A stretch of DNA of 64,000 nt from positions 77,043 to 141,042 of the forward strand of contig JAHDCX010000001.1 in NCBI GenBank assembly GCA_020629635.1, written 5' to 3'. The DNA comes from Acidimicrobiales bacterium. Its GTDB lineage: Bacteria; Actinomycetota; Acidimicrobiia; Acidimicrobiales; SHLQ01. The position numbers and the translations under genes were made by a program. Positions within the stretch are counted from its first letter, which is position 1, and every line of letters starts with the position of its first letter. Below, piece by piece: positions 11,785 through 20,618 of the stretch. The notes beneath the pieces are model-generated. The model saw only the letters and a program-made list of their open reading frames with translations. It was not told the DNA's origin and did no database searches.

Positions 11785-11847
11785 GTCACTTTGGGGTCAG
11801 ACACCAACATGACTTGCAGTCACGTTGGTGTCTGACCCCGATGTGAC
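11785..11847. repeat. GGGGTCA-type palindromic element after ftsX
   Basis: Arms 11793-11812 and 11820-11839 pair over 20 bp with one mismatch and a 7-nt loop; GTCAC/GTGAC (11785-11789, 11843-11847) extend the outer stem. The termini read GGGGTCAGACACC / GGTGTCTGACCCC, related to the elements at 6.2, 29.9 and 51.7 kb. Placed right after ftsX, it may also end the operon transcript. Confidence 0.8.
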
Positions 11848-11911
11848 CGGAAGCGCGGTGTGGTTTGTCGCTGGGCTACGTTCTGCGTGTTGCCGAACAG
11901 GGGAGTATCTG

Positions 11912-12994
11912 GTGGGTCAGACAGTGAAGGCCGTGGTCGCTCGTGAGAAGGGGGCTCCCGTCGAGGTCGTCGACATCGAGGTCCCTGATCCCGGTCCCGG
12001 TGAAGCGCTCGTCGCCATCCAGGCGTGCGGGGTCTGCCACACCGACCTGCACTACCGCGAAGGGGCGATCAACGACGAGTTCCCCTTCCTGCTCGGACAC
12101 GAAGCCGCAGGCGTGGTCGAAGCGGTCGGGCCCGATGTCACCGATGTCGCTCCGGGAGACTTCGTCATCCTCAATTGGCGTGCCGTCTGCGGAGAGTGCC
12201 GGTCGTGCAAGCGTGGCAACCCCCACATTTGCTTCAACACCCACAACGCGACCCAGAAGATGACCCTCGACGGTGTCGAGCTGTCACCGGCGCTCGGCAT
12301 TGGTGCCTTCGCCGAGAAGACGCTCGTGGCAGCCGGGCAGGCCACCAAAGTCGATCCGTCGGTCAAGCCCGAGGTCGCCGGCCTCATCGGCTGCGGCGTG
12401 ATGGCCGGCCTCGGTGCCGCGCTCAACACCGGCAACGTGTCTCGGGGCGACTCCGTCGCGGTGTTCGGCTGCGGTGGGGTCGGTGACGCGGCGATCGAAG
12501 GCGCCCGCATCGCCGGTGCCTCGACGATCATCGCGGTCGACATCGACCCCACCAAGCTCGAGTGGGCGAAGGACTTCGGTGCCACTCACACGATCAACTC
12601 CGCAGAGACCGACCCTGTCGAGGCCATCCGCGAGATCACCGGCGGGAACGGGGTCGACGTTGCGATCGAAGCCGTCGGTCTCCCGGTCACCTACGAACAG
12701 GCCTTTTACGCCCGCGACCTGGCCGGCACGGTCGTGCTCGTCGGGGTCCCGAACCCCGAGATGAAGATCGAGCTGCCGTTGATCGAGGTCTTCGGCCGCG
12801 GCGGTTCGCTGAAGTCGAGTTGGTACGGCGATTGCCTCCCGAGCCGGGACTTCCCGATGCTGATCGACCTGTACCTCCAGGGCCGCCTCAACCTCGACGG
12901 TTTCGTGTCCGAGACGATTGACATCGAGGGTGTCGAGGAGGCCTTCCACAAGATGGAGGCCGGCGAGGTGCTCCGATCCGTCGTCGTTATCTGA
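11912..12994 (+). CDS. mscR: S-(hydroxymethyl)mycothiol dehydrogenase
   Basis: Zinc- and NAD-dependent medium-chain dehydrogenase that oxidises the formaldehyde-mycothiol adduct. It is the actinobacterial counterpart of glutathione-dependent formaldehyde dehydrogenase and also acts as S-nitrosomycothiol reductase. Catalytic zinc ligands lie in [14 protein letters not shown] and GHEAAG; the structural zinc cysteines in [15 protein letters not shown]. The Rossmann motif is [11 protein letters not shown]. The segments [22 protein letters not shown] and [15 protein letters not shown] are characteristic of the mycothiol enzyme. GTG 11912 is chosen for a GGGAG Shine-Dalgarno 6 nt upstream. The MBL-fold hydrolase that often follows is replaced by an MFS gene. 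Confidence 0.93.
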   Translation: MGQTVKAVVAREKGAPVEVVDIEVPDPGPGEALVAIQACGVCHTDLHYREGAINDEFPFLLGHEAAGVVEAVGPDVTDVAPGDFVILNWRAVCGECRSCKRGNPHICFNTHNATQKMTLDGVELSPALGIGAFAEKTLVAAGQATKVDPSVKPEVAGLIGCGVMAGLGAALNTGNVSRGDSVAVFGCGGVGDAAIEGARIAGASTIIAVDIDPTKLEWAKDFGATHTINSAETDPVEAIREITGGNGVDVAIEAVGLPVTYEQAFYARDLAGTVVLVGVPNPEMKIELPLIEVFGRGGSLKSSWYGDCLPSRDFPMLIDLYLQGRLNLDGFVSETIDIEGVEEAFHKMEAGEVLRSVVVI

Positions 12995-13004
12995 CCGGGG
13001 ACGG

Positions 13005-14222
13005 GTGATCGGCCGGGGCCTCATCGCCCTTCTCCTCACGAACTTCTTCAACACGGTTGCCTACATCGGCCTGATCACCTTCGCTGGCGATCAGGTGTTC
13101 CGGATCACCGGACGCGAGCTCGACCTCGGCCTTCTGGCGTTGTGCGCCTTCGTCCCGATCTTTTTCCTCGCTCCTGCCGGGGGAACCGTGGCGGATCGCT
13201 TCGACAAACGGGTCGTCTATGGCCTGGCGAGCAGCGTGATGCTCGCCGTTGCGGTGACCCTCGTCTTCGTCGTTCGCAACGATCCGACGACTCCGGCGCC
13301 CTTCTTCGTGCTGATTGCGGTCTACGGCGGAGCGAGGGCCTTTGCGGCCCCGTCCGGTCGGACACTCCCCATCGACCTCGCCCCGCCAGACATCCTTCCG
13401 CGAGTCATCGCGCTCAAGGCGGTCGCGTTTCAGGCCGGCATCATCATCGGTCCCGTCGCCGCCGGCTTCGCTGCGGTCGTCGACCGGTCCCTGCCGTACG
13501 TGGTGAGTGCCACGGGGTTGGTCATCGCCATCGGACTCCTGGTGGTCGTGCCCGCTCCCACGACGGAGCGGTTGGAGGGTGGGAAAGGCTTCCGCGGAGC
13601 CTTCTCCGATGCGCTCGACGGCCTCCGCTACATCCGGACGAACCGCATCGTGCTCGCCGCGATCGGCCTGGACCTGTTTGCGGTCCTCCTCGGCGGGGCG
13701 ACGGCGCTGCTCCCGGCAATCGCCGAGAAGCGCCTCGGCGTCGGCGAGATTGGGTTGGGCTGGCTTCGAGCCGCCGACGGCATCGGCGCAACGGCGATGA
13801 GCCTCACCTTGTCGATCTGGGCGATCACGCGTGGCGTCGGCAAGATCTTGCTGTGGTCGGTGGCCGTGTTCGGCGTTGCCACGATCGTGCTCGGGCTGAC
13901 GAGCAACTTCGCGGTGGCGTTCGCGGCGATCGTCGTGCTCTCCGCTGCCGATGCGGTGAGCGTGTTCATCCGGTCAACCCTCGTGCCGCTCGCAACGCCC
14001 GAAGCGATGCGAGGTCGGGTCATCGCCGTCGAGAACGTCTTCATTGGCGGATCGAATGAGCTTGGGGCCCTCGAGTCCGGCATCGCGGCACAACTCCTGG
14101 GGCTTGTCGGGGCCGTCGTGACCGGCGGCATCGGCACGCTGATGGTGGTCGCCACGTGGTGGAAGGTGTTCCCGCGTCTGCGAGAGGTCGACCGATTCGA
14201 GGACGTACGCGTCGACCGCTGA
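13005..14222 (+). CDS. MFS transporter (EntS/MFS_3-like)
   Basis: Twelve-helix major facilitator. The loop between helices 2 and 3 has the conserved GGTVADRFDKR motif, and the protein resembles the MFS_3/enterobactin-exporter-like group of drug or siderophore exporters. The GTG at 13005 follows a GGGGA box and lies 10 bp after the dehydrogenase stop, so the two may be co-transcribed. About 405 residues. Substrate unknown. Confidence 0.85.
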   Translation: MIGRGLIALLLTNFFNTVAYIGLITFAGDQVFRITGRELDLGLLALCAFVPIFFLAPAGGTVADRFDKRVVYGLASSVMLAVAVTLVFVVRNDPTTPAPFFVLIAVYGGARAFAAPSGRTLPIDLAPPDILPRVIALKAVAFQAGIIIGPVAAGFAAVVDRSLPYVVSATGLVIAIGLLVVVPAPTTERLEGGKGFRGAFSDALDGLRYIRTNRIVLAAIGLDLFAVLLGGATALLPAIAEKRLGVGEIGLGWLRAADGIGATAMSLTLSIWAITRGVGKILLWSVAVFGVATIVLGLTSNFAVAFAAIVVLSAADAVSVFIRSTLVPLATPEAMRGRVIAVENVFIGGSNELGALESGIAAQLLGLVGAVVTGGIGTLMVVATWWKVFPRLREVDRFEDVRVDR

Positions 14223-14326
14223 AAAATTCTTGCGCATCGCGCATCCGTGTGCCCCCAACCCGGCGTAAGGACCCACGACGCCGCCGTTGAGGCGGGAACT
14301 TCAACGCTCACGAAATGGAGCCCCCA

Positions 14327-15124
14327 ATGTCCAAGCGCCTGCTGGTCGCCTTCGTTGCGATCCTCGCCATCCTTCTGCCAGCCACGGCAGCGAACGCCCA
14401 AGACGACGTTCGTGTCCATCTGATTCACGGCATTCCCGACACCGACGTCGATGTCGCCGCTGGCGGCGCCGTCGTGATCCCCGGGTTCAGCTTCGGTGAC
14501 ACCCAGGATCTCTCTGGCTTCGCTGGCCAGACGCTCGAAGGCCTGCAGGTCCTGCTGGCCGGTACCGACACCGTCGCCATCGATGTTGGTGACCTCGACG
14601 TGCCCGCAAGCGGCAATTTCACCCTCATCGCTCACCTCGACGCTGAGGGAACCCCCACCGTGAGCGTCTTCGAGAACGACACCAGCACGATCGACGCCGG
14701 CAACGGCCGCCTCGTCGTCCGCCACACCGCCGCAGCGCCTGAGGTCGACATCCTCGCCAACGGTTCGGCCGCGTTCACCAACGTGGCGAACGGCGCCGAG
14801 GGTTCCGCAGACCTTGGTGCAGGCACCATCAGCGCCGAGGTCGTCCCGACCGGCGCAACCGAGCCGGTCGTCATCGGCCCGGCGGATCTTCCGATCACCG
14901 AGGGCAACTCGCTCATCGTCTACGCCGTCGGCAGCCTCGATGGTGACTCGCTGACCGTGCTCACCGAGGTCATTTCGGGTCTCGGCGCCGTGCCGAACGT
15001 CGTCAACACCGGCAACAGCCCCGTTTCGGACTCCTCGAACACGAGCCTCGTCATCCTCGCGGTCGCCCTCGCTGGTGGCCTCGCACTGACGACCGGCCGG
15101 CTGGCCAAGGCCACCACTCGCTGA
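14327..15124 (+). CDS. DUF4397 surface protein with C-terminal anchor
   Basis: Signal peptide (MSKRLLVAFVAILAILLPAT, cleavage near ANA-QDD), then a region of about 200 residues matching DUF4397: DDVRVHLIHGIPDTDVDV and a second related segment VRHTAAAPEVDILANG. The C-terminus reads VVNTGNSPV, a Ser-rich linker, a hydrophobic helix (LVILAVALAGGLALT) and a basic tail, the layout of a sortase sorting signal with a non-canonical NTG motif. ATG 14327 is preferred because GGAG is spaced 6 nt upstream. The next gene is a class F-like sortase, supporting cell-wall anchoring. Function unknown. Confidence 0.75.
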   Translation: MSKRLLVAFVAILAILLPATAANAQDDVRVHLIHGIPDTDVDVAAGGAVVIPGFSFGDTQDLSGFAGQTLEGLQVLLAGTDTVAIDVGDLDVPASGNFTLIAHLDAEGTPTVSVFENDTSTIDAGNGRLVVRHTAAAPEVDILANGSAAFTNVANGAEGSADLGAGTISAEVVPTGATEPVVIGPADLPITEGNSLIVYAVGSLDGDSLTVLTEVISGLGAVPNVVNTGNSPVSDSSNTSLVILAVALAGGLALTTGRLAKATTR

Positions 15125-15170
15125 GTCGACACGTCACGTGATGGTCTGCGCCGATTCGATCACCCCCCGA

Positions 15171-15908
15171 ATGAATCTGCGCCGCACCATCGCCATCGTT
15201 GCGTTGAGCTGGGCCGCCGCATCATGCGGCGGCCCAGCCGCGTCCGCCGACACACCATCCGCCACCACTGAGCCCGCCCGCACCGTCGTCGACACGGACC
15301 GTGCAGACGGCCCTGGAACCGAGCCGTCGACATCGACGGTGGCGTCCGAGGATGGCGACGAACCCGTGTCGGACGCCGTCGAACCACTGTCCGACACCCT
15401 CGGCGAACGCATCGGTTCGGCGCTGCCCGATCAGGTCCTCACCGAACTCGCAGAGCCCTTGGGTGTCGAGCCGATCTCGGTGTCGCTGCCTGCGCTCGGT
15501 GTGAACCAAGCCCCGATCCAACAAGTCGGCCTCGAACCGAACGGCGAGCTCGAGGTGCCCGGCGCCGACGCGGTCGGTTGGTACCGGTTCGGGGTTGGCG
15601 TCGATGCAGGACGGGGTTCGGCAGTCCTCGCCGCGCACATCGCATACAACGGACGCGATGGAGTCTTTCGGGACCTCGTGGACTCCGCCATCGGCGACGT
15701 GGTGGAGGTCGGCGTCGCCGGAGAGACGCGCCAATACCAGGTCGTGTCGATCGACCAGTACGGCAAGTACGACCTGCCGATCGACGATCTCTTCCGCGAG
15801 GACGGCGACGAACGCCTCGTGCTGATCACCTGCGGCGGAGACTTCAACCCGAATCTGCGGAGCTACGACGACAACGTCGTCGTGATCGCCGTTCCTGTTG
15901 GCGGCTGA
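15171..15908 (+). CDS. Class F-type sortase, lipoprotein-like
   Basis: Sortase-fold transpeptidase. ATG 15171 gives a short signal with a lipobox-like AASC, so the enzyme may be lipid-anchored; an upstream GTG at 15138 is in frame. After an acidic Ser/Thr/Pro-rich linker come the sortase landmarks: catalytic His in LAAHIAYNG, catalytic Cys in RLVLITCGGDFN, and the Arg in NLRSYDDNVVV. This arrangement fits class F sortases. The gene sits between two predicted surface proteins with C-terminal anchoring signals, its likely substrates. Confidence 0.85.
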   Translation: MNLRRTIAIVALSWAAASCGGPAASADTPSATTEPARTVVDTDRADGPGTEPSTSTVASEDGDEPVSDAVEPLSDTLGERIGSALPDQVLTELAEPLGVEPISVSLPALGVNQAPIQQVGLEPNGELEVPGADAVGWYRFGVGVDAGRGSAVLAAHIAYNGRDGVFRDLVDSAIGDVVEVGVAGETRQYQVVSIDQYGKYDLPIDDLFREDGDERLVLITCGGDFNPNLRSYDDNVVVIAVPVGG

Positions 15909-15990
15909 CACCCCTCAGTTTTTCACCGGAAACGCCGATCAGGGACTCATCGGACGAGACACGTCCATTTGTCAACTCCAAGGAGTCCCC

Positions 15991-16653
15991 ATGATCAGTG
16001 CAGCGCCGCGGCGTTTCGCAGGTGCCGCGATGGTCTTCATCGCTGCGCTCGCCGCTTCGATTCTCTTCGCCGTTCCCGCCGGAGCCCAGAGCTCGGGCGG
16101 TTGCACGAACGGCCCACATGCTGGTGCCACCGCGACCGACAGCGACGGCGACGGCGCCTCGGATGCCGCAGAGGCATCCGCCGGCACCGACGAGTGCGAC
16201 CCGAACGACACCCCGTCGACGGGTCCGTGCAACGGTGCAACGTTTGCTGGCGCCACGGCGTCCGACAGCGACGGTGACGGCGTCAGCGATGCCGTCGAGA
16301 CCCAGACCGGGACCAACGTGTGTGACCCGAACAGCACGCCCACCCTCGTGTGCGGCGAGTACGTGCAGAACTACTCCGCCACCGCATTCGACTCCGACAA
16401 CGACGGCTTCACCGACGCCGACGAGGACGCTGCTGGTTCTGACAAGTGCGACTCGAGCTCGGTCGTCAGTGCTGGCGCCGCCAACAACGGTGGAGCCACG
16501 ACGAACACTGGCAATGCCGGTGCAACGACTGGTGCGGCGCCGCAGCTCGCGCTGACCGGTCCCAGCACGGCGACGGTGACGGCGCTGCTCGGCGTTGCGC
16601 TCCTTCTCTTGGGTGCAGCCTCGATGGCTCTCGGACGTCGCCAAGAAATCTGA
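15991..16653 (+). CDS. Calcium-binding repeat surface protein with LALTG sorting signal
   Basis: Signal peptide (cleavage near AGA-QSS), then three thrombospondin-type-3-like calcium-binding repeats (DSDGDGASDAAE, DSDGDGVSDAVE, DSDNDGFTDADE), each ending in a Cys-Asp pair. A Gly/Asn/Thr-rich spacer leads to LALTG, a hydrophobic helix and the tail RRQEI, a textbook LAxTG signal of class E sortases. ATG 15991 has AAGGAG 5 nt upstream. 220 residues. An intrinsic terminator follows. A class E sortase is encoded at 30.5 kb. Confidence 0.8.
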   Translation: MISAAPRRFAGAAMVFIAALAASILFAVPAGAQSSGGCTNGPHAGATATDSDGDGASDAAEASAGTDECDPNDTPSTGPCNGATFAGATASDSDGDGVSDAVETQTGTNVCDPNSTPTLVCGEYVQNYSATAFDSDNDGFTDADEDAAGSDKCDSSSVVSAGAANNGGATTNTGNAGATTGAAPQLALTGPSTATVTALLGVALLLLGAASMALGRRQEI

Positions 16654-16683
16654 GCGACGTCGACGCTCATCGAGCGATTGCTG

Positions 16684-16724
16684 GAGGCCTCCGGGGACAC
16701 GTCCTCGGAGGCCTCAGTCGTTTT
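16684..16724. terminator. Intrinsic terminator
   Basis: Perfect 10-bp stem (GAGGCCTCCG at 16684-16693, CGGAGGCCTC at 16706-16715) with a 12-nt loop, followed by AGTCGTTTT on the plus strand. It ends the LALTG-protein gene and lies 4 bp from the end of the convergent HNH gene. Confidence 0.8.
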
Positions 16725-16728
16725 CAGG

Positions 16729-17256
16729 TCAGGCGGCCGGGACCCGTTCGACGACATGGCGAGGAAGCCATGTCGCCCACATCGGGTGCATCGACACCCG
16801 CCCGAGCAGGAGCGCGTTGGCATCCGGGGTGGTCGGGCGGTTCTTGAGCGACCACCCGATCTCCTCGAGCGTCCGGTCGGCCTTCTCGTTGTTGTGGCGA
16901 GTGCACATCAACGCAACGTTGTCCCAGGCGTGCTGACCACCGCGCGAACGCGGGAGCAGGTGGTCGATCGTCGTCCCCCGGTTGCGGCATCCCGCCTTCT
17001 GGCATTGGCCGTTGTCGCGAGCCACCAGCGCCCGCCGGGTGATGGGTACTCCGCCTCTCCGAAAAGGCACGTGCACCCGCGAGCGGAGGCGAACGACAAC
17101 CGGGTAGGGAAACTCGCGACCTCCGGCCGACCGGAGCGTGCGTTCGTCGAGCGACTCCAACACGTCCACCCGATCCTCGAACCAGAGACCGATGGCGCGC
17201 TGCCACGAGATGATTCGGAGCGGTTCGTAGGTCGCGTTCAGGAGGAGAACCGCCAT
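16729..17256 (-). CDS. HNH endonuclease
   Basis: 175-residue HNH protein of the widespread family beginning M(A/S)VLLLNATYEPL. The nuclease core is GQCQKAGCRNRGTTIDH, LLPRSRGG, NVALMCTRHNNEK: two zinc cysteines, the catalytic His and the final Asn/His. The ATG at 17256 follows the family start. Its downstream end abuts the terminator and it diverges from tRNA-Leu(UAA). A clear paralogue sits at 53.9 kb beside a tRNA cluster. No target is known for this family. Confidence 0.88.
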   Translation of the reverse strand: MAVLLLNATYEPLRIISWQRAIGLWFEDRVDVLESLDERTLRSAGGREFPYPVVVRLRSRVHVPFRRGGVPITRRALVARDNGQCQKAGCRNRGTTIDHLLPRSRGGQHAWDNVALMCTRHNNEKADRTLEEIGWSLKNRPTTPDANALLLGRVSMHPMWATWLPRHVVERVPAA

Positions 17257-17340
17257 GAATCAACCATAGTCAGTTCTCGAGTGGCGGTGTCGGGCCCACA
17301 CGAGCGTCATCGCACACAACTACCATCGGCGCAGACATCA

Positions 17341-17429
17341 GCCCGGGTGGCGTAACTGGCAGACGCGGGGGGCTTAAACCCCCCTGGCCCGAAAGGGTCG
17401 TGCGGGTTCGAACCCCGCCCCGGGCACCA
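17341..17429 (+). tRNA. tRNA-Leu (anticodon UAA)
   Basis: Complete class II cloverleaf: acceptor GCCCGGG/CCCGGGC, five-pair anticodon stem GGGGG/CCCCC with loop CTTAAAC (anticodon TAA at 17375-17377), long variable arm, T-arm GCGGG-TTCGAAC-CCCGC, discriminator A and encoded CCA ending at 17429. Confidence 0.95.
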
Positions 17430-17444
17430 GCGGGCGTGGCCCCA

Positions 17445-18098
17445 TTAGCTTGCGATCCGGGTCACCCGGTCCGCCGTCGTGAGCACGATCTCGGAGACGA
17501 CGTCGGGCGTGACCCCGAGGCCGGTGCCGAGCAGTTCGATCGCGGACACGTCCGTCATTGTGGTGTTTCCGGTCGCGGTCGCGACCTCGGCAGCCAGGCG
17601 GACGAGGTCTTGCCGGATGTGGGGCTCCGCCCACTGTTGGAGCACGCTCAGCCGTTCGCCCAGATCGATTGTCTGGATCCACTGGAGGTCGGAGTGGAGG
17701 TCCTCGGCCACGTAGTTCTCCCGAAGCCGGCGACGGATGGCCCGCACGGCGACAACCTGACGAACGGCGTCCTCGAGGTCGTGAGAGGCGATCCACGCGC
17801 CGATCTCGCGGCTCGCCGCGATCGCCTGAGCTCGGATCTGTTTCGCCGTCGGCCGTTCGAGCGCAGCCACCGGGTGTTCGGTGTCGCTCGAGACGCACCG
17901 AACGACCATGTGGGGCGCGACGTTGCGGCTACGACGCTCGAGAAGTTCGTACGGGCCGTCGGCATCGAGTGCAGGGGAGAAGAACTCGCCGGTCTCGAGG
18001 ACCGTCGATGTGACTCGACTGCCGAACATGTTCATCTGATCGTCTGGCAGCGTGAACCTCTTGAGGTCTCCGTCATGACAACGGTCCGTGAGACTCAA
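17445..18098 (-). CDS. Hypothetical protein
   Basis: Not recognised. The reading frame is clean for up to 217 residues, predicted mostly helical and soluble, with a basic stretch RAIRRRLRENY in the middle. TTG 18098 opens the frame; an ATG at 18035 (MNMFGSRVTS) is an equally plausible start. It lies on the strand opposite its neighbours, between tRNA-Leu and the SH3 lipoprotein gene, with which it would share a short divergent promoter region. Confidence 0.55.
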   Translation of the reverse strand: MSLTDRCHDGDLKRFTLPDDQMNMFGSRVTSTVLETGEFFSPALDADGPYELLERRSRNVAPHMVVRCVSSDTEHPVAALERPTAKQIRAQAIAASREIGAWIASHDLEDAVRQVVAVRAIRRRLRENYVAEDLHSDLQWIQTIDLGERLSVLQQWAEPHIRQDLVRLAAEVATATGNTTMTDVSAIELLGTGLGVTPDVVSEIVLTTADRVTRIAS

Positions 18099-18127
18099 TT
18101 GCGAGCGTGATGGGCCGAAAGGCCCAT

Positions 18128-18895
18128 ATGCCCCGTCTGCAACTGTTGGACATGCGCCCCCGATCCGTGCTGTTGGCCGTCGTGCTCGTCGCGCTGGTGA
18201 CCTCCTGCGGGCTCGAGTCGCCGATCCGAACGACGGATCGCCCGCTCAGCGAGCGTCTCGAGACACGCCGACAGCTCGCCGAGGAGCAGGCCGCCGAGGC
18301 GGCGGCGACCTCGACCACGACCACGACCTCGACGACAGTCCTGGAGACAGCGCAGGCCGTCGAAGACGAGGCGCCTGCCGTTGCGGCCGACGGCGCCGAG
18401 GACGAAGACACGCCAGATGGACTTGCGTTCGCCGATCCGCAGGAGCGGGTGGTGACGATCACCGGATCGCCACTCGGGCTCAGTATGCGTGCCGGTCCGG
18501 GCCAGGGGTACGACCTCCTGGTGGCGATCCCGAGCGACTCGGTCTTCGTGGCGACAGGCAACCGAACCGGTGAGTGGGATCACGTCCGCTACGGGACGCT
18601 CGAAGGTTGGGTAAAGCATCGCAATCTGGTCGACGCTCCCGAAGGGGCGACGCCCGGCGCCGGCTCGAATGACGTCTCCATCCGGAGTCGAGGTGTGCCC
18701 TATGTGGTCATCGGCAAGGGATCTGGCGGTGGCGTCAACGTGCGAGAAGAACCGAGCGTGAGTGCGAAGCTGGTGTCCTCACTCGTCCGTGGCACCGAGG
18801 TCCGTGCCACGGGATCCACGTCGGGACCATGGATCGAGATCACCCACGACGACGTCACCGGATGGTCATGGGCCGCCTACCTGGAGCCAAAATGA
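18128..18895 (+). CDS. SH3-domain lipoprotein
   Basis: Exported lipoprotein: basic N-terminus, hydrophobic core and lipobox LVTSC. A coiled, Ala/Glu-rich and Thr-rich linker follows (TSTTTTTSTT). Two bacterial SH3 domains then appear, with cores SMRAGPGQGYDLLV / GWVKHRNL and NVREEPSVSAKLVSS / GWSWAAYL. Such domains bind peptidoglycan or wall components. ATG 18128 and ATG 18152 are both reasonable starts; the latter gives the tighter signal peptide. The stop overlaps the next ATG (ATGA), so the downstream membrane protein is translationally coupled. Confidence 0.8.
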   Translation: MPRLQLLDMRPRSVLLAVVLVALVTSCGLESPIRTTDRPLSERLETRRQLAEEQAAEAAATSTTTTTSTTVLETAQAVEDEAPAVAADGAEDEDTPDGLAFADPQERVVTITGSPLGLSMRAGPGQGYDLLVAIPSDSVFVATGNRTGEWDHVRYGTLEGWVKHRNLVDAPEGATPGAGSNDVSIRSRGVPYVVIGKGSGGGVNVREEPSVSAKLVSSLVRGTEVRATGSTSGPWIEITHDDVTGWSWAAYLEPK

Positions 18896-19488
18896 GTCAC
18901 GTTCTCGAGCTCGATCGCACCCCATGGGTACGGATCGTCAACTACACGATCAAGGCGGCCCTGTTCGCCGCATTCTTCGTCGCCATCGTGATCGAACCAT
19001 CCACCGTCGAAGGCAAGGCGATGGGCTTTCGTGCGCCGCTGTTTCTGGCATCGGCTGTGCTGGTTCCGGTCATCGCCAAGCTCCGTGGCTGGGAGCCCTA
19101 CCCCCACACGGCCGACGCGCTCGCCGCAGCGCCGTTTCTCCTCGACACGCTCGGCAACCTGTTCGGGTTCTACGACGACTACCCGGTCACCGACGACATC
19201 CTCCACGCCCTCAACTGGGTTCTGCTGGTGATGGCGTACCACGCCTTCCGGTTCCGCAACGTCCATGAACGTCGCGACGCCGTCATGCTCGGCTACGGGT
19301 TCGGGGCGTTGTTGATCATTTGGTGGGAGGTCATGGAGTGGGCGGTCTCCGAAGACGGTTTCGGCGGCGCTGGAAATCTGTCGCTCACCTACGAAGACAC
19401 GGTGTTCGACCTCTTCTTGTCGAGTACCGGCGGTCTCGTCGGATCCGTGATTGCGGTCTACCTCTTGGGTCCGCGGTCGAGCGCCTGA
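18892..19488 (+). CDS. Integral membrane protein, DUF2238/YjdF-like
   Basis: 198 residues with about five hydrophobic segments. The conserved-looking stretch YDDYPVTDDILHALNWVLL, with further acidic and His residues inside membrane segments, resembles the DUF2238 (YjdF-like) family, whose function is unknown. It overlaps the SH3 lipoprotein gene by 4 nt and its 3' end overlaps the convergent glcF gene by 31 nt. The family assignment is tentative. Confidence 0.6.
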   Translation: MSHVLELDRTPWVRIVNYTIKAALFAAFFVAIVIEPSTVEGKAMGFRAPLFLASAVLVPVIAKLRGWEPYPHTADALAAAPFLLDTLGNLFGFYDDYPVTDDILHALNWVLLVMAYHAFRFRNVHERRDAVMLGYGFGALLIIWWEVMEWAVSEDGFGGAGNLSLTYEDTVFDLFLSSTGGLVGSVIAVYLLGPRSSA

Positions 19489-20618
19489 GCGACCAACTCC
19501 ATCGGATGAATGGTCGGGACGCCAGCCGCACCGAGGTGCATGGAGCAGCCCGGATTCGCTGACGCCACGGCATCGGGAGTGACCCGATCGATGGCGGCAA
19601 CCTTGCGGTCTCGGATGTCACCGGCGAGCTCGGGCTGGAGCACTGAGTAGGCGCCGCCTGCTCCGCAGCAGAGCCCGTCGTCGTCGAGCTCGACGAGCTC
19701 TCGCACGAAGGGGGCGAGCACCGTTCTCGTCGCCTGATGGACCCGTTGGACATGACGGAGGTGACAGGGGTCTTGGACCGCCACACGCAGGTCGAGCGGT
19801 TCGACCTCCGGAAGCGAGTCGACGTGGTCGGCGAGGTACTCCTGGATGTCGAATACCCGGGCCGAGAAGGCCTTCGCCTCGTCGGTCCCCAACAGGTGGC
19901 CGTAGTCCTTCATCGCCGCGCCGCACCCGGCCGAATCGACGAGGATCGGCTTGTCCGGGTCGAGGTTGGCCATCATCGTGCCGGCGAGGTTGCGGGTGTC
20001 CTCGGCCATTCCGGCGTGGGCGTGCAAGGCGCCACAACAGGGGGCGAGCTCGTTGGTCGGGATCGACCCGATTCCTGCGGCTTCGAGCACCCGCATACCC
20101 GCAGCATGGACGTCTCGTTGCCAGGCGTCCATCACGCACCCCGTGAAGAAGTAGACGTCGTTGCCTGTGGGGGTCAGCGGCTTGCGGCGGATCGGGAGCT
20201 CTTCGCTGATGCCTAGGCGCTTCGGGACCAGCTTGAATCGCTGGGCGACGGCCAGCGCCGACGAGCCGGCTTGGAGCATGGTGGGGTTGGCGAGTGGCTT
20301 GAAGGCGAGACGTTGCCACGTCGGGGTCATCTCACCCGCATCGGCGAGCGTCTCTCGTGCCTGTTCCATCAGGTGGCCGTACGGCACGTTCGAGGGGCAT
20401 GCAGGTTCGCATCCTCGGCACTGCACGCAGGTCTCGAACGAGTCGATCACCTCATCGGTGAGTGGCGCATCGTTGTTCTGCACCTCCCTCATGAGGTGGA
20501 TGCGTCCACGCGGTGACTTGGCTTCGTCGCCCGTCACCCGAAAGGTGGGGCAGTGGGGGAGACACAGTCCGCATTGCACGCAGGTGTTGAGATCGTCGGC
20601 GTCGAGTTTCAGGTCCAT
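19458..20618 (-). CDS. glcF: Glycolate oxidase iron-sulfur subunit GlcF
   Basis: Electron-transfer subunit of glycolate dehydrogenase. Two [4Fe-4S] motifs at the N-terminus (CVQCGLCLPHCP and CVQCRGCEPACP) and two CCG-type motifs (LAPCCGALH, LCCGAGGAY) are those of GlcF/heterodisulfide-reductase-like subunits. 386 residues. Its ATG overlaps the glcE stop by one base (TGATG). Last gene of the glcB-glcD-glcE-glcF operon. Confidence 0.94.
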   Translation of the reverse strand: MDLKLDADDLNTCVQCGLCLPHCPTFRVTGDEAKSPRGRIHLMREVQNNDAPLTDEVIDSFETCVQCRGCEPACPSNVPYGHLMEQARETLADAGEMTPTWQRLAFKPLANPTMLQAGSSALAVAQRFKLVPKRLGISEELPIRRKPLTPTGNDVYFFTGCVMDAWQRDVHAAGMRVLEAAGIGSIPTNELAPCCGALHAHAGMAEDTRNLAGTMMANLDPDKPILVDSAGCGAAMKDYGHLLGTDEAKAFSARVFDIQEYLADHVDSLPEVEPLDLRVAVQDPCHLRHVQRVHQATRTVLAPFVRELVELDDDGLCCGAGGAYSVLQPELAGDIRDRKVAAIDRVTPDAVASANPGCSMHLGAAGVPTIHPMELVAQALDRGPKR

